Made by a program: the position numbers and the translations under genes. The notes beneath the pieces were generated by a model. That model did no database searches, was not told the DNA's origin, and worked only from the letters and a program-made list of their open reading frames with translations. Below, in pieces: positions 5,676 to 12,392 of a stretch of 12,392 nucleotides of DNA (position 1 is the first letter of the stretch; each line of letters starts with the position of its first letter). The DNA is from Pseudooctadecabacter sp. (lineage in GTDB: Bacteria; Pseudomonadota; Alphaproteobacteria; Rhodobacterales; Rhodobacteraceae): NCBI GenBank assembly GCA_020628265.1, contig JAHDFG010000007.1, forward strand, positions 1 through 12,392, written 5' to 3'.

Positions 5676-8378
5676 TTTTCCGTGGCAGTGTTTGAACTTT
5701 TTGCCGGAGCCACAGGGGCAGGAATCGTTGCGACCGGGGTTGCCCCACGTGCTTGGATCATCCTCGACAAAGCCTGGCTTGGCCTCTCCGGCAGTCGCCG
5801 AACCAGCCGTTGTCGCCCCTGCCGCGGCAGCTGCAGCAGCGGCTGCTTGGCGTTGCTGTTCCATCGCCTGCGCCAACATCGCTTTTTGCTCTTCTTCCGT
5901 CATGGGCCGAATCTGGGCGAGCTTTTGCGTCACGTCAGACCGGAGACTATCAAGCAGGCCTTCGAACAGCTGGAAGCTTTCCGTCTTGTATTCATTGAGA
6001 GGATCACGCTGTGCGTAGCCACGGAAACCCACAACCGACCGCAGGTGTTCCAGCGTCAGGAGGTGTTCACGCCATTTGGCATCAATCGTCTGCAGGATGA
6101 TCTGTTTTTCGATATTCCGCATGGTTTCCGCACCAAAGGCCTCAGCCTTCTCGGCCATATGGGCCTCGGCGGCTTCTTCCAGACGTTCACGGATATCGGT
6201 GTCATCGACGCCTTCTTCGTTGGCCCATTCGATGACGGGGACGTCAATGCCAAGCTGCGCGATGGTCTGCGCATACAGGCCCTCGGTGTCCCACTGGTCG
6301 GCATAAGATTTGGCCGGAATGTGGAAGTCCACCAGATCGTCGATCACCTGAGACCGCATATCCGCCACAATCTCGGACAGATCCTCGGCCTCCATGATCT
6401 CACGGCGCTGGCTGAAGATGACCTTCCGCTGGTCGTTCATCACGTCGTCGAACTTCAGCAGCTGTTTGCGGATATCGAAGTTGCGACCTTCGACCTTGGC
6501 CTGCGCCCGTTCAAGCGACTTGTTCACCCAAGGGTGCACAATGGCCTCGCCCTCTTTCATGCCAAGCGACGACAGAACCTTGTCCAGACGTTCGGACCCG
6601 AAGATGCGCATCAGGTCATCTTCGAGGGACAGGAAGAACGAGGACCGGCCCGGATCGCCCTGACGGCCAGAGCGGCCGCGCAGCTGGTTGTCGATCCGGC
6701 GGCTTTCGTGCCGTTCTGTGGCCAGAACGAAGAGACCACCGGCATCTTTCACCGCCTGCTCATCCGCCTTGTGGCCCTCTTCAATCCGTGTCCGGATCGC
6801 ATCGGGGTCCGCATCGGGATCAGCCGCAATCGCTTCCATAATCTTGAACTCGACGTTGCCGCCCAGCTTAATATCGGTCCCGCGGCCGGCCATGTTTGTG
6901 GCGATTGTCACAGCGCCCAGCTTGCCGGCATCTGCCACGATCTGCGCTTCCTGCTCATGCTGGCGGGCGTTCAGCACGTTATGCGCGATGCCCTCTTTAT
7001 CCAGCATTTGGCTCAGGAATTCGGACTTCTCGATCGAGGTCGTGCCGACAAGCGTAGGCTGCCCTCTCTCATGGGCCTCCTTGATCGCCTTCACCACACC
7101 GTCGAACTTCTCCTTCGCGGTCCGGTACACCTGATCGTTGTCATCCTGACGGGCGATAGGACGGTTCGTCGGCACCTCAACCACGCCAAGGCCGTAAATT
7201 TCCTGAAATTCTTCCGCTTCCGTCAGGGCCGTACCGGTCATCCCGCCCAGCTTGTTATAGAGGCGGAAGTAGTTCTGGAACGTCACCGAGGCGAGAGTCA
7301 CGTTCTCTGGCTGGATCTTGCAGCCTTCTTTAGCCTCGATCGCTTGGTGCAGACCTTCGGACAAACGGCGGCCATGCATCATGCGGCCGGTGAATTCGTC
7401 GATCAGAACAACCTCACCGTCGCGGACGATGTAGTCCTTGTCCTTCGTGAACAGCTTGTGTGCCCGCAGGCCCTGATTGACATGGTGCACGATGGTCGTG
7501 CTTTCAGGATCATAAAGGGACTGATCCTCGGGCAGGATGCCTGCGGTGACCAAACGCTCCTCAAGGAACTCGTTGCCCTCATCCGTGTAGTTCACGTTGC
7601 GGGTTTTTTCGTCCAGCGTGAAATGCTCGTCCTGAATTTCGGGGATCAGCCGGTCAATGGCGAGGTACAGGTCCGTCCGGTCCTGTGCAGGGCCCGAAAT
7701 AATCAGCGGCGTCCGCGCTTCGTCCACAAGGATCGAATCCACCTCGTCAACAATCGCGAAGTTATGGCCGCGCTGGTTCATCTGGCTCAACTCGGACTTC
7801 ATGTTGTCGCGCAGATAGTCGAAGCCCAACTCGTTGTTGGTGGCATAGGTCACGTCACAGCGATAAGCGGCCTTCTTTTCGTCCTCGGGCTGCTGCGGGT
7901 AGACAACGCCGGTCGTCAGACCCAGCGCGCCGTACACCTGACTCATCCACTCGGCGTCACGTTTGGCCAGATAGTCGTTCACGGTCACAACGTGGACGCC
8001 TTCGCCCGTCAGCGCATTCAGATAGGCAGGGAAGGTGGCCACAAGCGTCTTGCCCTCACCCGTTTTCATTTCTGAGATATTGCCCTGATGCAGGAATATC
8101 CCGCCCATCAGCTGCACATCGAATGCGCGCAGGCCCAAAGCGCGTTTCGCGGCCTCACGGCAGTTGGCGAAGGCTTCGGGCAGAAGATCATCGAGGCTTT
8201 CGCCGCCCATCGCGCGCTTCGCAAGTTCTTCCGTCTTTTCCTTGATGCCTTCGTCCGTCAGCTTCTCGAACTCAGGCTCAAGCGCGTTGATCTTTTCGAC
8301 CAGCGGGCGTGTGGCCTTCACCTTGCGGTCGTTTGGCGTTCCAAACACCTTCTTCGTGAGCGTTCCAAGACCGAGCAT
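5667..8378 (-). CDS. secA: Protein translocase subunit SecA
   Basis: The ATPase that pushes unfolded preproteins through SecYEG at the inner membrane. The protein is 903 aa, the usual alphaproteobacterial length. Walker A is at 104-111 (MKTGEGKT) and the DEAD-type Walker B is DEVDSILVDEARTP from 211. Later motifs include MTGTALTEAEEF, TNMAGRGTDIKLGG and RGRSGRQGDPG, the helicase motif VI region. The helical scaffold/wing domain follows. A Q/A-rich linker with nine consecutive alanines, in mixed codons, precedes the zinc-binding tail C887-x-C889...C898-H899 (CPCGSGKKFKHCHG), which in this family contacts SecB and phospholipids. The start at MLGLGTLTKKVFG is chosen because GGAGAGA lies directly upstream and family members begin there. 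In-frame codons at 8414 and 8468 lack a ribosome-binding site. It is the first gene of a minus-strand unit and diverges from the parvulin gene. Confidence 0.98.
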   Translation of the reverse strand: MLGLGTLTKKVFGTPNDRKVKATRPLVEKINALEPEFEKLTDEGIKEKTEELAKRAMGGESLDDLLPEAFANCREAAKRALGLRAFDVQLMGGIFLHQGNISEMKTGEGKTLVATFPAYLNALTGEGVHVVTVNDYLAKRDAEWMSQVYGALGLTTGVVYPQQPEDEKKAAYRCDVTYATNNELGFDYLRDNMKSELSQMNQRGHNFAIVDEVDSILVDEARTPLIISGPAQDRTDLYLAIDRLIPEIQDEHFTLDEKTRNVNYTDEGNEFLEERLVTAGILPEDQSLYDPESTTIVHHVNQGLRAHKLFTKDKDYIVRDGEVVLIDEFTGRMMHGRRLSEGLHQAIEAKEGCKIQPENVTLASVTFQNYFRLYNKLGGMTGTALTEAEEFQEIYGLGVVEVPTNRPIARQDDNDQVYRTAKEKFDGVVKAIKEAHERGQPTLVGTTSIEKSEFLSQMLDKEGIAHNVLNARQHEQEAQIVADAGKLGAVTIATNMAGRGTDIKLGGNVEFKIMEAIAADPDADPDAIRTRIEEGHKADEQAVKDAGGLFVLATERHESRRIDNQLRGRSGRQGDPGRSSFFLSLEDDLMRIFGSERLDKVLSSLGMKEGEAIVHPWVNKSLERAQAKVEGRNFDIRKQLLKFDDVMNDQRKVIFSQRREIMEAEDLSEIVADMRSQVIDDLVDFHIPAKSYADQWDTEGLYAQTIAQLGIDVPVIEWANEEGVDDTDIRERLEEAAEAHMAEKAEAFGAETMRNIEKQIILQTIDAKWREHLLTLEHLRSVVGFRGYAQRDPLNEYKTESFQLFEGLLDSLRSDVTQKLAQIRPMTEEEQKAMLAQAMEQQRQAAAAAAAAAGATTAGSATAGEAKPGFVEDDPSTWGNPGRNDSCPCGSGKKFKHCHGKLA

Positions 8379-8380
8379 AT

Positions 8381-8387
8381 TCTCTCC
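8381..8387 (-). promoter_or_regulatory. secA ribosome-binding site
   Basis: The minus strand reads GGAGAGA two bases before the ATG at 8378, with the GGAG core 5 nt away. It supports the short SecA start rather than the in-frame upstream ATG at 8414. Confidence 0.75.
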
Positions 8388-8431
8388 GCGCGCCGTATCC
8401 GGCGTCTCTGACATCAATGTGTGAGGAGGTT

Positions 8432-8451
8432 GGTTGTGCCCGGGTTGTGCC
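8432..8451. repeat. Tandem 9-bp direct repeat in the secA/parvulin divergent promoter region
   Basis: GGTTGTGCC occurs at 8432-8440 and again at 8443-8451, an 11-bp period, about one helical turn. It lies about 55-75 bp upstream of the secA start codon, between divergent genes. This is where a regulator could bind, but no known operator is recognised and chance remains possible. Confidence 0.5.
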
Positions 8452-8474
8452 TGTCGGGCGCGCCCCATAGAACA

Positions 8475-8521
8475 GGGGCCAAGACCGGCCCCCTCGGGAC
8501 CTTATCGGGATGTAAGGGGCC
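8475..8521. repeat. Alternative inverted repeats upstream of the parvulin gene
   Basis: GGCCCC (8487-8492) is complementary both to GGGGCC at 8475-8480 (6-nt loop) and to GGGGCC at 8516-8521. The second pair encloses a dyad CCTTA (8500-8504)/TAAGG (8513-8517). The two pairings exclude each other. The GC content makes short repeats like these cheap, so function is uncertain. Confidence 0.4.
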
Positions 8522-8561
8522 ACTACATAGGTGTCAACGCCGCGCCCGGTCGCGGCCCATC

Positions 8562-8567
8562 AAGGGA
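8562..8567 (+). promoter_or_regulatory. Ribosome-binding site of the parvulin gene
   Basis: AAGGGA lies 8 nt before ATG 8576. It decides for this start, which places the signal peptide at the N-terminus, over an in-frame GTG at 8531 that would add 15 residues ahead of it. Confidence 0.75.
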
Positions 8568-8575
8568 CTGTTAAC

Positions 8576-9430
8576 ATGCAAATTCGCACCAAAATTATGG
8601 CCTCCGCTGTCGCCCTCGCCCTGCTGGCAGGATCTGCGGTGGCAGATGGCCACGCCGAGATGACAGCAGACACGGTTGTGGCGTCCGTCAACGGGTCGGA
8701 CATCACGCTGGGTCAACTGATCATGCTACGCAGCCAGCTGCCCGCCCAGTACCAGCAACTGCCGGATGATGTGGTCTTCAACGGGCTGGTCGAACAACTG
8801 GTCAACCAGCAGCTTCTGGGGGACACGCTGGAAGAGGAACCCAACCGCATTGCAATCGCGCTGACCAACGAACGCCGTTCTTTGCGCGCGGGTGAGGTTG
8901 TCAACGCTCTGACGTCCGCGCCGGTCACCGAAGAGGACCTGCAGGCCGCCTATGACGCCCGTTTCGCCGGTGAAGAGCCCGAGCAGGAATTCAACGCAGC
9001 CCATATTCTGGTGGAGACCGAAGAAGAGGCCATCGCCATCAAGGAGCGTCTGGACGGTGGTGCAGACTTCGCCGAAACCGCACAGGCGGAATCAACCGGA
9101 CCTTCCGGCCCGAACGGCGGTAACCTCGGCTGGTTCGGCCCAGGCATGATGGTCGCCCCGTTCGAAGAAGCCGTCATGGCGCTTGAGGTTGGCGAAGTCT
9201 CGGATCCTGTTGAAACCCAGTTTGGCTGGCACGTCGTAAAGCTGAACGATGTCCGGATGTCCGAACTGCCGACGCTCGACTCCCTGCGCGAAGAGCTGAC
9301 GACCGAAGTGCAGCAGGCAGAACTTAATGCGCTCTTGGAATCCTTGACCGCCGATGCCGAAATCACTCTGCCCGCCGAAGGTGATTTCGACTATTCGTTG
9401 ATTCAGAACCTCGAACTTCTGGACGAATAA
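8576..9430 (+). CDS. Exported parvulin-type peptidyl-prolyl cis-trans isomerase
   Basis: A periplasmic folding enzyme that isomerises peptide bonds before proline, probably on newly exported or outer-membrane proteins. The protein is 284 aa from ATG 8576. The signal peptide has Arg/Lys at the start and the core MASAVALALLAGSAVA, cut near residue 23 (AVA|DGHAE). Residues about 33-130 are a SurA/PpiD-like helical N-terminal domain (VVASVNGSDITLGQL). The parvulin domain covers about 138-226: AAHILV with H143, GGNLGWFGPG (181-190), PFEEAVMAL with F196, and TQFGWHVVKL with H219, the expected active-site positions. A helical tail follows, without the membrane anchor seen in PpiD. A single base separates its stop from argJ. 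The gene diverges from secA, which fits a link between export and folding. It resembles SurA, PrsA or PpiC-type proteins; I do not assign a symbol. Confidence 0.93.
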   Translation: MQIRTKIMASAVALALLAGSAVADGHAEMTADTVVASVNGSDITLGQLIMLRSQLPAQYQQLPDDVVFNGLVEQLVNQQLLGDTLEEEPNRIAIALTNERRSLRAGEVVNALTSAPVTEEDLQAAYDARFAGEEPEQEFNAAHILVETEEEAIAIKERLDGGADFAETAQAESTGPSGPNGGNLGWFGPGMMVAPFEEAVMALEVGEVSDPVETQFGWHVVKLNDVRMSELPTLDSLREELTTEVQQAELNALLESLTADAEITLPAEGDFDYSLIQNLELLDE

Positions 9431-9431
9431 G

Positions 9432-10646
9432 ATGAAAGTATCCCCGCTGGCCCCTGCCGCTTTCCCTGATTTGCCCGTCATTGACGGCGTCAGATTTGCC
9501 GCCACGGCCGCGGGGGTACGATACAAGGACCGGCCGGATGTCATGCTGGCCGAACTGGCGGCGGGCACGTCCGTCGCCGGTGTGTTCACACGGTCGGCCA
9601 CACGGTCGGCGCCCGTTCTGGATTGCCAGGCAAAACTGGGGACAGGATCGACGGATCGTGCGGCGATCCTTGTGAACTCCGGCAATTCGAACGCATTCAC
9701 CGGATCAGCGGGCGAACAATCGGTCGAAGCGATCTGCACGACAGTTGCGAATGTCATGGGGTTGGACGCCGCCCGCGTGTTCACCGCCTCAACCGGCGTG
9801 ATCGGTGAACGGCTCCCGCATGACAGGATCATCGCGAAGGTGGAGAATCTCAACGATGCGTTGACGGACACGGGGATCGCAGACGCAGCACGCGCAATCA
9901 TGACGACCGACACCTTTGCCAAAGGCGCATCAGCGAAGGTCGATATCGACGGACAGACCGTTACCATCGCAGGGATTGCCAAAGGCTCCGGTATGATCGC
10001 GCCGGATATGGCCACGATGCTGGTCTATATCTTCACGGACGCGCTGATTGCGGAGGCCCCGTTGCAAGCCCTCGTTGGAACCCTGACAGAGACGACATTC
10101 AACTGCATTACGGTGGACAGCGACACCTCCACCTCAGACAGCCTTATGATCGCGGCGACCGGAAAATCCGGTGTCGATGTCACTGAAAGCGCCGGATTCA
10201 CAAAGGCTCTTCGCGAGGTGATGCTGGACCTCGCCCATCAGGTCGTGCGCGATGGTGAGGGCGCGACCAAGTTCGTCGAGGTCCGCGTCACGGGCGCGGC
10301 CACGGATGCCGAGGCGCGTACAGTAGGCCTGTCGGTCGCTAATTCGCCCCTTGTGAAAACGGCCATCGCCGGAGAGGACCCAAATTGGGGCCGGATCGTC
10401 ATGGCCGTTGGCAAATCGGGCGCCCAAGCAGATCGTGATAAGCTCGCTATCCGGTTCGGCGATATCCTCGTGGCAGAGAACGGCTGGGTCGCAGAGAGCT
10501 ACACCGAAGAGGCCGGCGCGACCTACATGAAGAACGATACTATCGTCATCAACGTCGATCTGGGCATCGCCGGCGGACTGGGGACCGTCTGGACCTGCGA
10601 CCTGACCCACGGCTACATCACGATCAACGCGGACTATCGGTCCTAA
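9432..10646 (+). CDS. argJ: Arginine biosynthesis bifunctional protein ArgJ
   Basis: Ornithine acetyltransferase / N-acetylglutamate synthase. It moves the acetyl group from N-acetylornithine to glutamate, which recycles the acetyl group in arginine synthesis in the cytoplasm. The protein is 404 aa, typical for the family. The proenzyme cuts itself between A194 and T195 in KGSGMIAPDMATML, giving alpha and beta chains with T195 as the nucleophile. The oxyanion-hole residues are T121-G122 (STGVIGERL). DGEGATKF (274-281) and the C-terminal THGYITINADYRS are further family signatures. Whether it also has acetyl-CoA-dependent synthase activity (bifunctional form) cannot be read from the sequence. 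The start is 1 nt after the parvulin stop and has no strong ribosome-binding site, so translation is probably coupled to the gene before it. mutT follows after 22 bp. Confidence 0.97.
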   Translation: MKVSPLAPAAFPDLPVIDGVRFAATAAGVRYKDRPDVMLAELAAGTSVAGVFTRSATRSAPVLDCQAKLGTGSTDRAAILVNSGNSNAFTGSAGEQSVEAICTTVANVMGLDAARVFTASTGVIGERLPHDRIIAKVENLNDALTDTGIADAARAIMTTDTFAKGASAKVDIDGQTVTIAGIAKGSGMIAPDMATMLVYIFTDALIAEAPLQALVGTLTETTFNCITVDSDTSTSDSLMIAATGKSGVDVTESAGFTKALREVMLDLAHQVVRDGEGATKFVEVRVTGAATDAEARTVGLSVANSPLVKTAIAGEDPNWGRIVMAVGKSGAQADRDKLAIRFGDILVAENGWVAESYTEEAGATYMKNDTIVINVDLGIAGGLGTVWTCDLTHGYITINADYRS

Positions 10647-10668
10647 TTACCGTCGTTAGGGGCAATTC

Positions 10669-11067
10669 ATGAAAACCGTTCTTGTGTCCGCCGTCGCCCT
10701 CATTGATGTCGATGGTCGCGTCCTGCTGGCCCAACGCCCCGAGGGCAAATCGATGGCGGGCCTTTGGGAATTCCCCGGTGGTAAAGTCGAACAGGGCGAG
10801 ACACCGGAAGCCGCGCTGATCCGGGAACTGCACGAAGAACTGGGGATCGAGACGTGGGATTCCTGCCTCGCCCCGCTGACCTTTGCCAGCCATAGCTACG
10901 ATGACTTCCATCTGTTGATGCCACTGTTTGCCTGCCGGAAATGGCAAGGAACGCCCCAACCGAAAGAGGGACAAACCCTTCAATGGGTCCGTGCAAATGA
11001 CCTTCGTGATTATCCGATGCCGGCAGCTGACATCCCGTTGATCCCGATTCTCAGGGACTGGCTGTAG
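10669..11067 (+). CDS. mutT: MutT-type Nudix hydrolase (probable 8-oxo-dGTP diphosphatase)
   Basis: It hydrolyses oxidised dGTP to the monophosphate, so that 8-oxoguanine is not put into DNA. The protein is 132 aa, nearly the same as E. coli MutT (129 aa). The complete Nudix box GX5EX7REUXEEXGU is at G38-I60, with the metal-binding glutamates E53, E56 and E57 in RELHEELG. The MutT-like surroundings VSAVALIDVDGRVLLAQRPEGKSMAGLWEFPGG are clear; this version favours the MutT subfamily over other Nudix enzymes, though substrate cannot be proved from sequence. The start has AGGGG (10658-10662) 6 nt upstream. It is the third gene of the parvulin-argJ-mutT unit, 22 bp after argJ. No clear terminator follows; the next structure is the palindrome at 11072. 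Confidence 0.93.
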   Translation: MKTVLVSAVALIDVDGRVLLAQRPEGKSMAGLWEFPGGKVEQGETPEAALIRELHEELGIETWDSCLAPLTFASHSYDDFHLLMPLFACRKWQGTPQPKEGQTLQWVRANDLRDYPMPAADIPLIPILRDWL

Positions 11068-11071
11068 AGGC

Positions 11072-11085
11072 TGTTAGCGGTAACA
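11072..11085. promoter_or_regulatory. LacI-family-like palindrome after mutT
   Basis: TGTTAGCGGTAACA is a 14-bp dyad with a 5-bp TGTTA/TAACA arm pair and a central CG; only one base pair breaks symmetry. It resembles operators of LacI/GalR-family repressors, for example the E. coli GntR site. It lies 4 bp after the mutT stop and about 125 bp before the small gene. No LacI-family regulator is in the window. Confidence 0.35.
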
Positions 11086-11198
11086 CACGCTTAGATCATC
11101 AAATGTGTCAGAAATTAGGCACAAATTAACACAATTATAACATATTTTGGGTGACGTGGGGATAGATCGCGCCATATGTTGGGGATGAGCACGATCTT

Positions 11199-11205
11199 GG
11201 GAGGG
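11199..11205 (+). promoter_or_regulatory. Ribosome-binding site of the 44-codon gene
   Basis: GGGAGGG precedes the ATG at 11210 by 4 nt, with the GGAG core 6 nt away. It is the main evidence that this short frame is translated. Confidence 0.7.
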
Positions 11206-11209
11206 CATC

Positions 11210-11344
11210 ATGCTTCGTACTATCACAATCGGATCGCACGTTCAGATTCAGGGACTTTTGGTCAGAACGCTCGACAACGGTAAACTCATTGTCGCAGTTG
11301 GAGATCGCCAGTTTGAGGGGAAACCCGTAAACCGGCCCAACTAG
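11210..11344 (+). CDS. Small protein of 44 residues, function unknown
   Basis: An ATG-started frame of 44 codons ending at TAG 11342-11344, with a strong Shine-Dalgarno (GGGAGGG) just upstream and a terminator starting 27 bp after the stop. The product begins MLRTITIGSHVQIQGLLVR and continues LDNGKLIVAVGD, then QFEGKPVNRPN. It has no cysteine and no membrane segment. Alternating hydrophobic residues broken by Gly, Asn and Asp turns suggest a small beta-barrel or beta-hairpin fold of the SH3-like kind; this is inference. I recall similar short proteins in other Rhodobacterales but cannot name a function. The preceding 142 bp are AT-rich, consistent with its own promoter. One weak candidate there is GTGACG (11151) and CATATG (11173) with 16-nt spacing. 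It converges on infB. Confidence 0.7.
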   Translation: MLRTITIGSHVQIQGLLVRTLDNGKLIVAVGDRQFEGKPVNRPN

Positions 11345-11371
11345 ACACAGTTCGGTATCAGCTCCGAACAT

Positions 11372-11404
11372 AAAAAGGGGACGCCCACTCGCGTCCCCTT
11401 TTTT
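11372..11404. terminator. Bidirectional terminator between the small gene and infB
   Basis: AAAAAGGGGACGC (11372-11384), a 6-nt loop, then GCGTCCCCTTTTT (11391-11403) and another T. The GC stem with a T-run on the plus strand and an A-run that becomes a T-run on the minus strand is a classical two-way intrinsic terminator. It can stop the 44-codon gene from the left and infB from the right. Confidence 0.95.
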
Positions 11405-11424
11405 GTTGGTGTTGAACAGCCCGC

Positions 11425-12392
11425 TTAGAGGGTGCGTTCAATTTCTTCACGCTCGAAGATTTCGATGACATCGCCCGGGCGAATATCGTCGTAGTTCTCG
11501 AAGGCCATACCGCATTCCTGACCGGACTGGACTTCGGCCACTTCATCCTTGAAGCGCTTCAGCGTTTTCAGCGTGCCTTCGTGGATCACCACATCGTCGC
11601 GCAGCAGGCGCACACCAGCGGACCGGCGGGCAACGCCTTCGGTGACCAGACAACCGGCAACCTTGCCGACGTTGGACACTTTGAAGACTTCCTTGATGTT
11701 CGCATAACCGATGAACTTCTCACGGACTTCAGCGGACAGCAGACCAGAGGCCGCCGCCTTAACATCGTCCACAAGGTCATAGATCACCGAGTAATAGCGG
11801 ATCTCGACGCCCTTCTGGTTCGCCGTGTTCCGTGCGGATGCATTGGCACGAACGTTAAAGCCCATAACAGGCGCATTCGATGCCTCAGCAAGACCAATGT
11901 CGGATTCCGTAATCGCGCCCACACCGGAATGCAGCACGCGCACGCGAACTTCCTCGTTGCCGATCTTCTCCATCGCCTGAACGATGGCTTCGGCAGAACC
12001 CTGCACATCGGCCTTCACCAGAATAGGCAGTTCGCTGACGTTTTCGTCGGCCTTGGCGTTTGCCATCAACTGATCCAGCGTCACAGCAGCACCAGCGGCA
12101 GCGCGTTTCTCCTTGGCGGCGTTTTCACGGTATTCAGCGATCTCACGCGCCTGCGCTTCGGTCTCGGTGACGTTCAGAACGTCACCGGCTTCCGGCGTAC
12201 CGTTCAAGCCCAGAACCTCAACAGGAACAGACGGTCCGGCCTCTTTCACGCGGTCGCCTTTGTCGTCGATCAGCGCGCGGACTTTACCCCACTGCTCACC
12301 CACAACAAAGATATCGCCTTGCTTCAGTGTACCGGTTTCAACCAGCACGGTGGCAACAGGACCACGGCCCACATCAAGCTGTGCTTCGATCA
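11425..12392 (-). CDS. infB: Translation initiation factor IF-2, C-terminal part, 5' end outside window
   Basis: The GTPase that brings initiator fMet-tRNA to the 30S subunit and promotes 50S joining. About 322 C-terminal codons are visible of a usual ~830, and the frame stays open to the right edge (IEAQLDVGRGPVATV), so the gene continues outside. The GTPase domain is not in the window. Present are domain II (GRGPVATVLVETGTLKQGD), the C1 domain (PILVKADVQGSAEAI, then VLHSGVGAITESDIGLAEAS), and the C2 domain that binds fMet-tRNA (IKEVFKVSNVGKVAGCLV, ending NYDDIRPGDVIEIFE). The GTG near 12372 is internal, not a start. Its TAA lies 20 bp from the bidirectional terminator, with no further gene on this strand before it, so infB ends its transcription unit here. 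Nothing looks broken in the visible part. Confidence 0.97.
   Translation of the reverse strand, partial: IEAQLDVGRGPVATVLVETGTLKQGDIFVVGEQWGKVRALIDDKGDRVKEAGPSVPVEVLGLNGTPEAGDVLNVTETEAQAREIAEYRENAAKEKRAAAGAAVTLDQLMANAKADENVSELPILVKADVQGSAEAIVQAMEKIGNEEVRVRVLHSGVGAITESDIGLAEASNAPVMGFNVRANASARNTANQKGVEIRYYSVIYDLVDDVKAAASGLLSAEVREKFIGYANIKEVFKVSNVGKVAGCLVTEGVARRSAGVRLLRDDVVIHEGTLKTLKRFKDEVAEVQSGQECGMAFENYDDIRPGDVIEIFEREEIERTL

Noticed and set aside
5771..5870. Repeat-like alanine tract in SecA as a possible slippage site
   Set aside because: The nine alanines use mixed GCN codons, so there is no simple nucleotide repeat; Q/A-rich linkers of variable length before the SecA zinc tail are usual.
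5469..8075. An open frame of 868 codons on the plus strand, opposite secA
   Set aside because: It is antisense to a clearly real secA. Its product has no recognisable domain and an unusual His/Arg/Val-rich make-up, and the start lies inside the next gene. Long antisense frames are common where GC-rich codon bias removes stops.
8379..8468. Longer SecA starts at 8414 or 8468
   Set aside because: The conserved SecA N-terminus begins MLGLGTLTKK at 8378, with GGAGAGA directly before it; the upstream candidates lack a ribosome-binding site.
8524..8529. TACATA as a -10 box for the parvulin operon
   Set aside because: No acceptable -35 element is found at 16-18 bp upstream, so a promoter call is not supported.
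8531..8575. Upstream in-frame GTG start for the parvulin gene
   Set aside because: It would put 15 residues ahead of a normal signal peptide, and ATG 8576 has a good ribosome-binding site, AAGGGA, at 8 nt.
9092..10015. A 307-codon minus-strand frame across the parvulin/argJ junction
   Set aside because: It runs antisense to two well supported genes and shows no motif; it is explained by codon bias.
11136..11141. TATAAC as a -10 box for the 44-codon gene
   Set aside because: The upstream bases at normal spacing (AATTAG) do not resemble a -35 box; in an AT-rich tract such hexamers arise by chance.
1..12392. Mobile element, CRISPR, defence island or phage signature
   Set aside because: Every gene but three has a clear core function, composition is even apart from the short spacer near 11100, and no transposase, integrase, terminal repeats or regularly spaced repeats were seen.

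Overview
The window reads as a conserved housekeeping region of an alphaproteobacterial chromosome, most likely a marine member of the Rhodobacteraceae (Roseobacter group). This rests on protein similarity recalled from the family: the RadC, SecA, ArgJ and PBP-OmpA proteins, and the membrane-anchored protein often annotated 'translocase' next to secA. It also rests on the GC-rich, C/G-ending codon use. No tRNA, rRNA, CRISPR array, insertion sequence or phage gene is visible, and no stretch over about 200 bases is without a gene.

Layout. Positions 1-2038 (+) hold the 3' part of dnaK and all of dnaJ, the Hsp70/Hsp40 chaperone pair, with a strong hairpin between them. A textbook-looking terminator follows dnaJ, and the annotated start codon of radC (2078-2878, +) lies inside its stem. 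radC converges on a minus-strand operon read secA (8378-5667), then an anchored periplasmic protein of unknown function (5543-4416), then a secreted PBP-like/OmpA-like fusion protein (4419-2875). The last two genes overlap by ATGA. radC and the fusion gene share a palindromic CTAG that supplies both stop codons.

From a divergent 197-bp promoter region at 8379-8575, which carries a tandem 9-bp repeat and alternative inverted repeats, a plus-strand operon runs: a secreted parvulin-type peptidyl-prolyl isomerase (8576-9430), argJ (9432-10646, 1-nt gap) and a mutT-type Nudix hydrolase (10669-11067). An AT-rich gap with a LacI-family-like palindrome leads to a 44-codon gene (11210-11344) with a strong ribosome-binding site. 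This gene and the 3' part of infB (minus, running off the right edge) end on a shared bidirectional terminator.

How the genes fit together: secA drives Sec export. The parvulin folds exported proteins in the periplasm. The two genes after secA encode exported envelope proteins, one probably held to peptidoglycan. dnaK/dnaJ fold cytosolic proteins. argJ (arginine synthesis), mutT (nucleotide pool cleaning) and infB (translation initiation) are ordinary core functions. I see no clear novel defence or mobile system. The most interesting items are the unknown two-gene envelope unit after secA, the unannotated 44-aa gene, and the terminator/start-codon overlap at radC.
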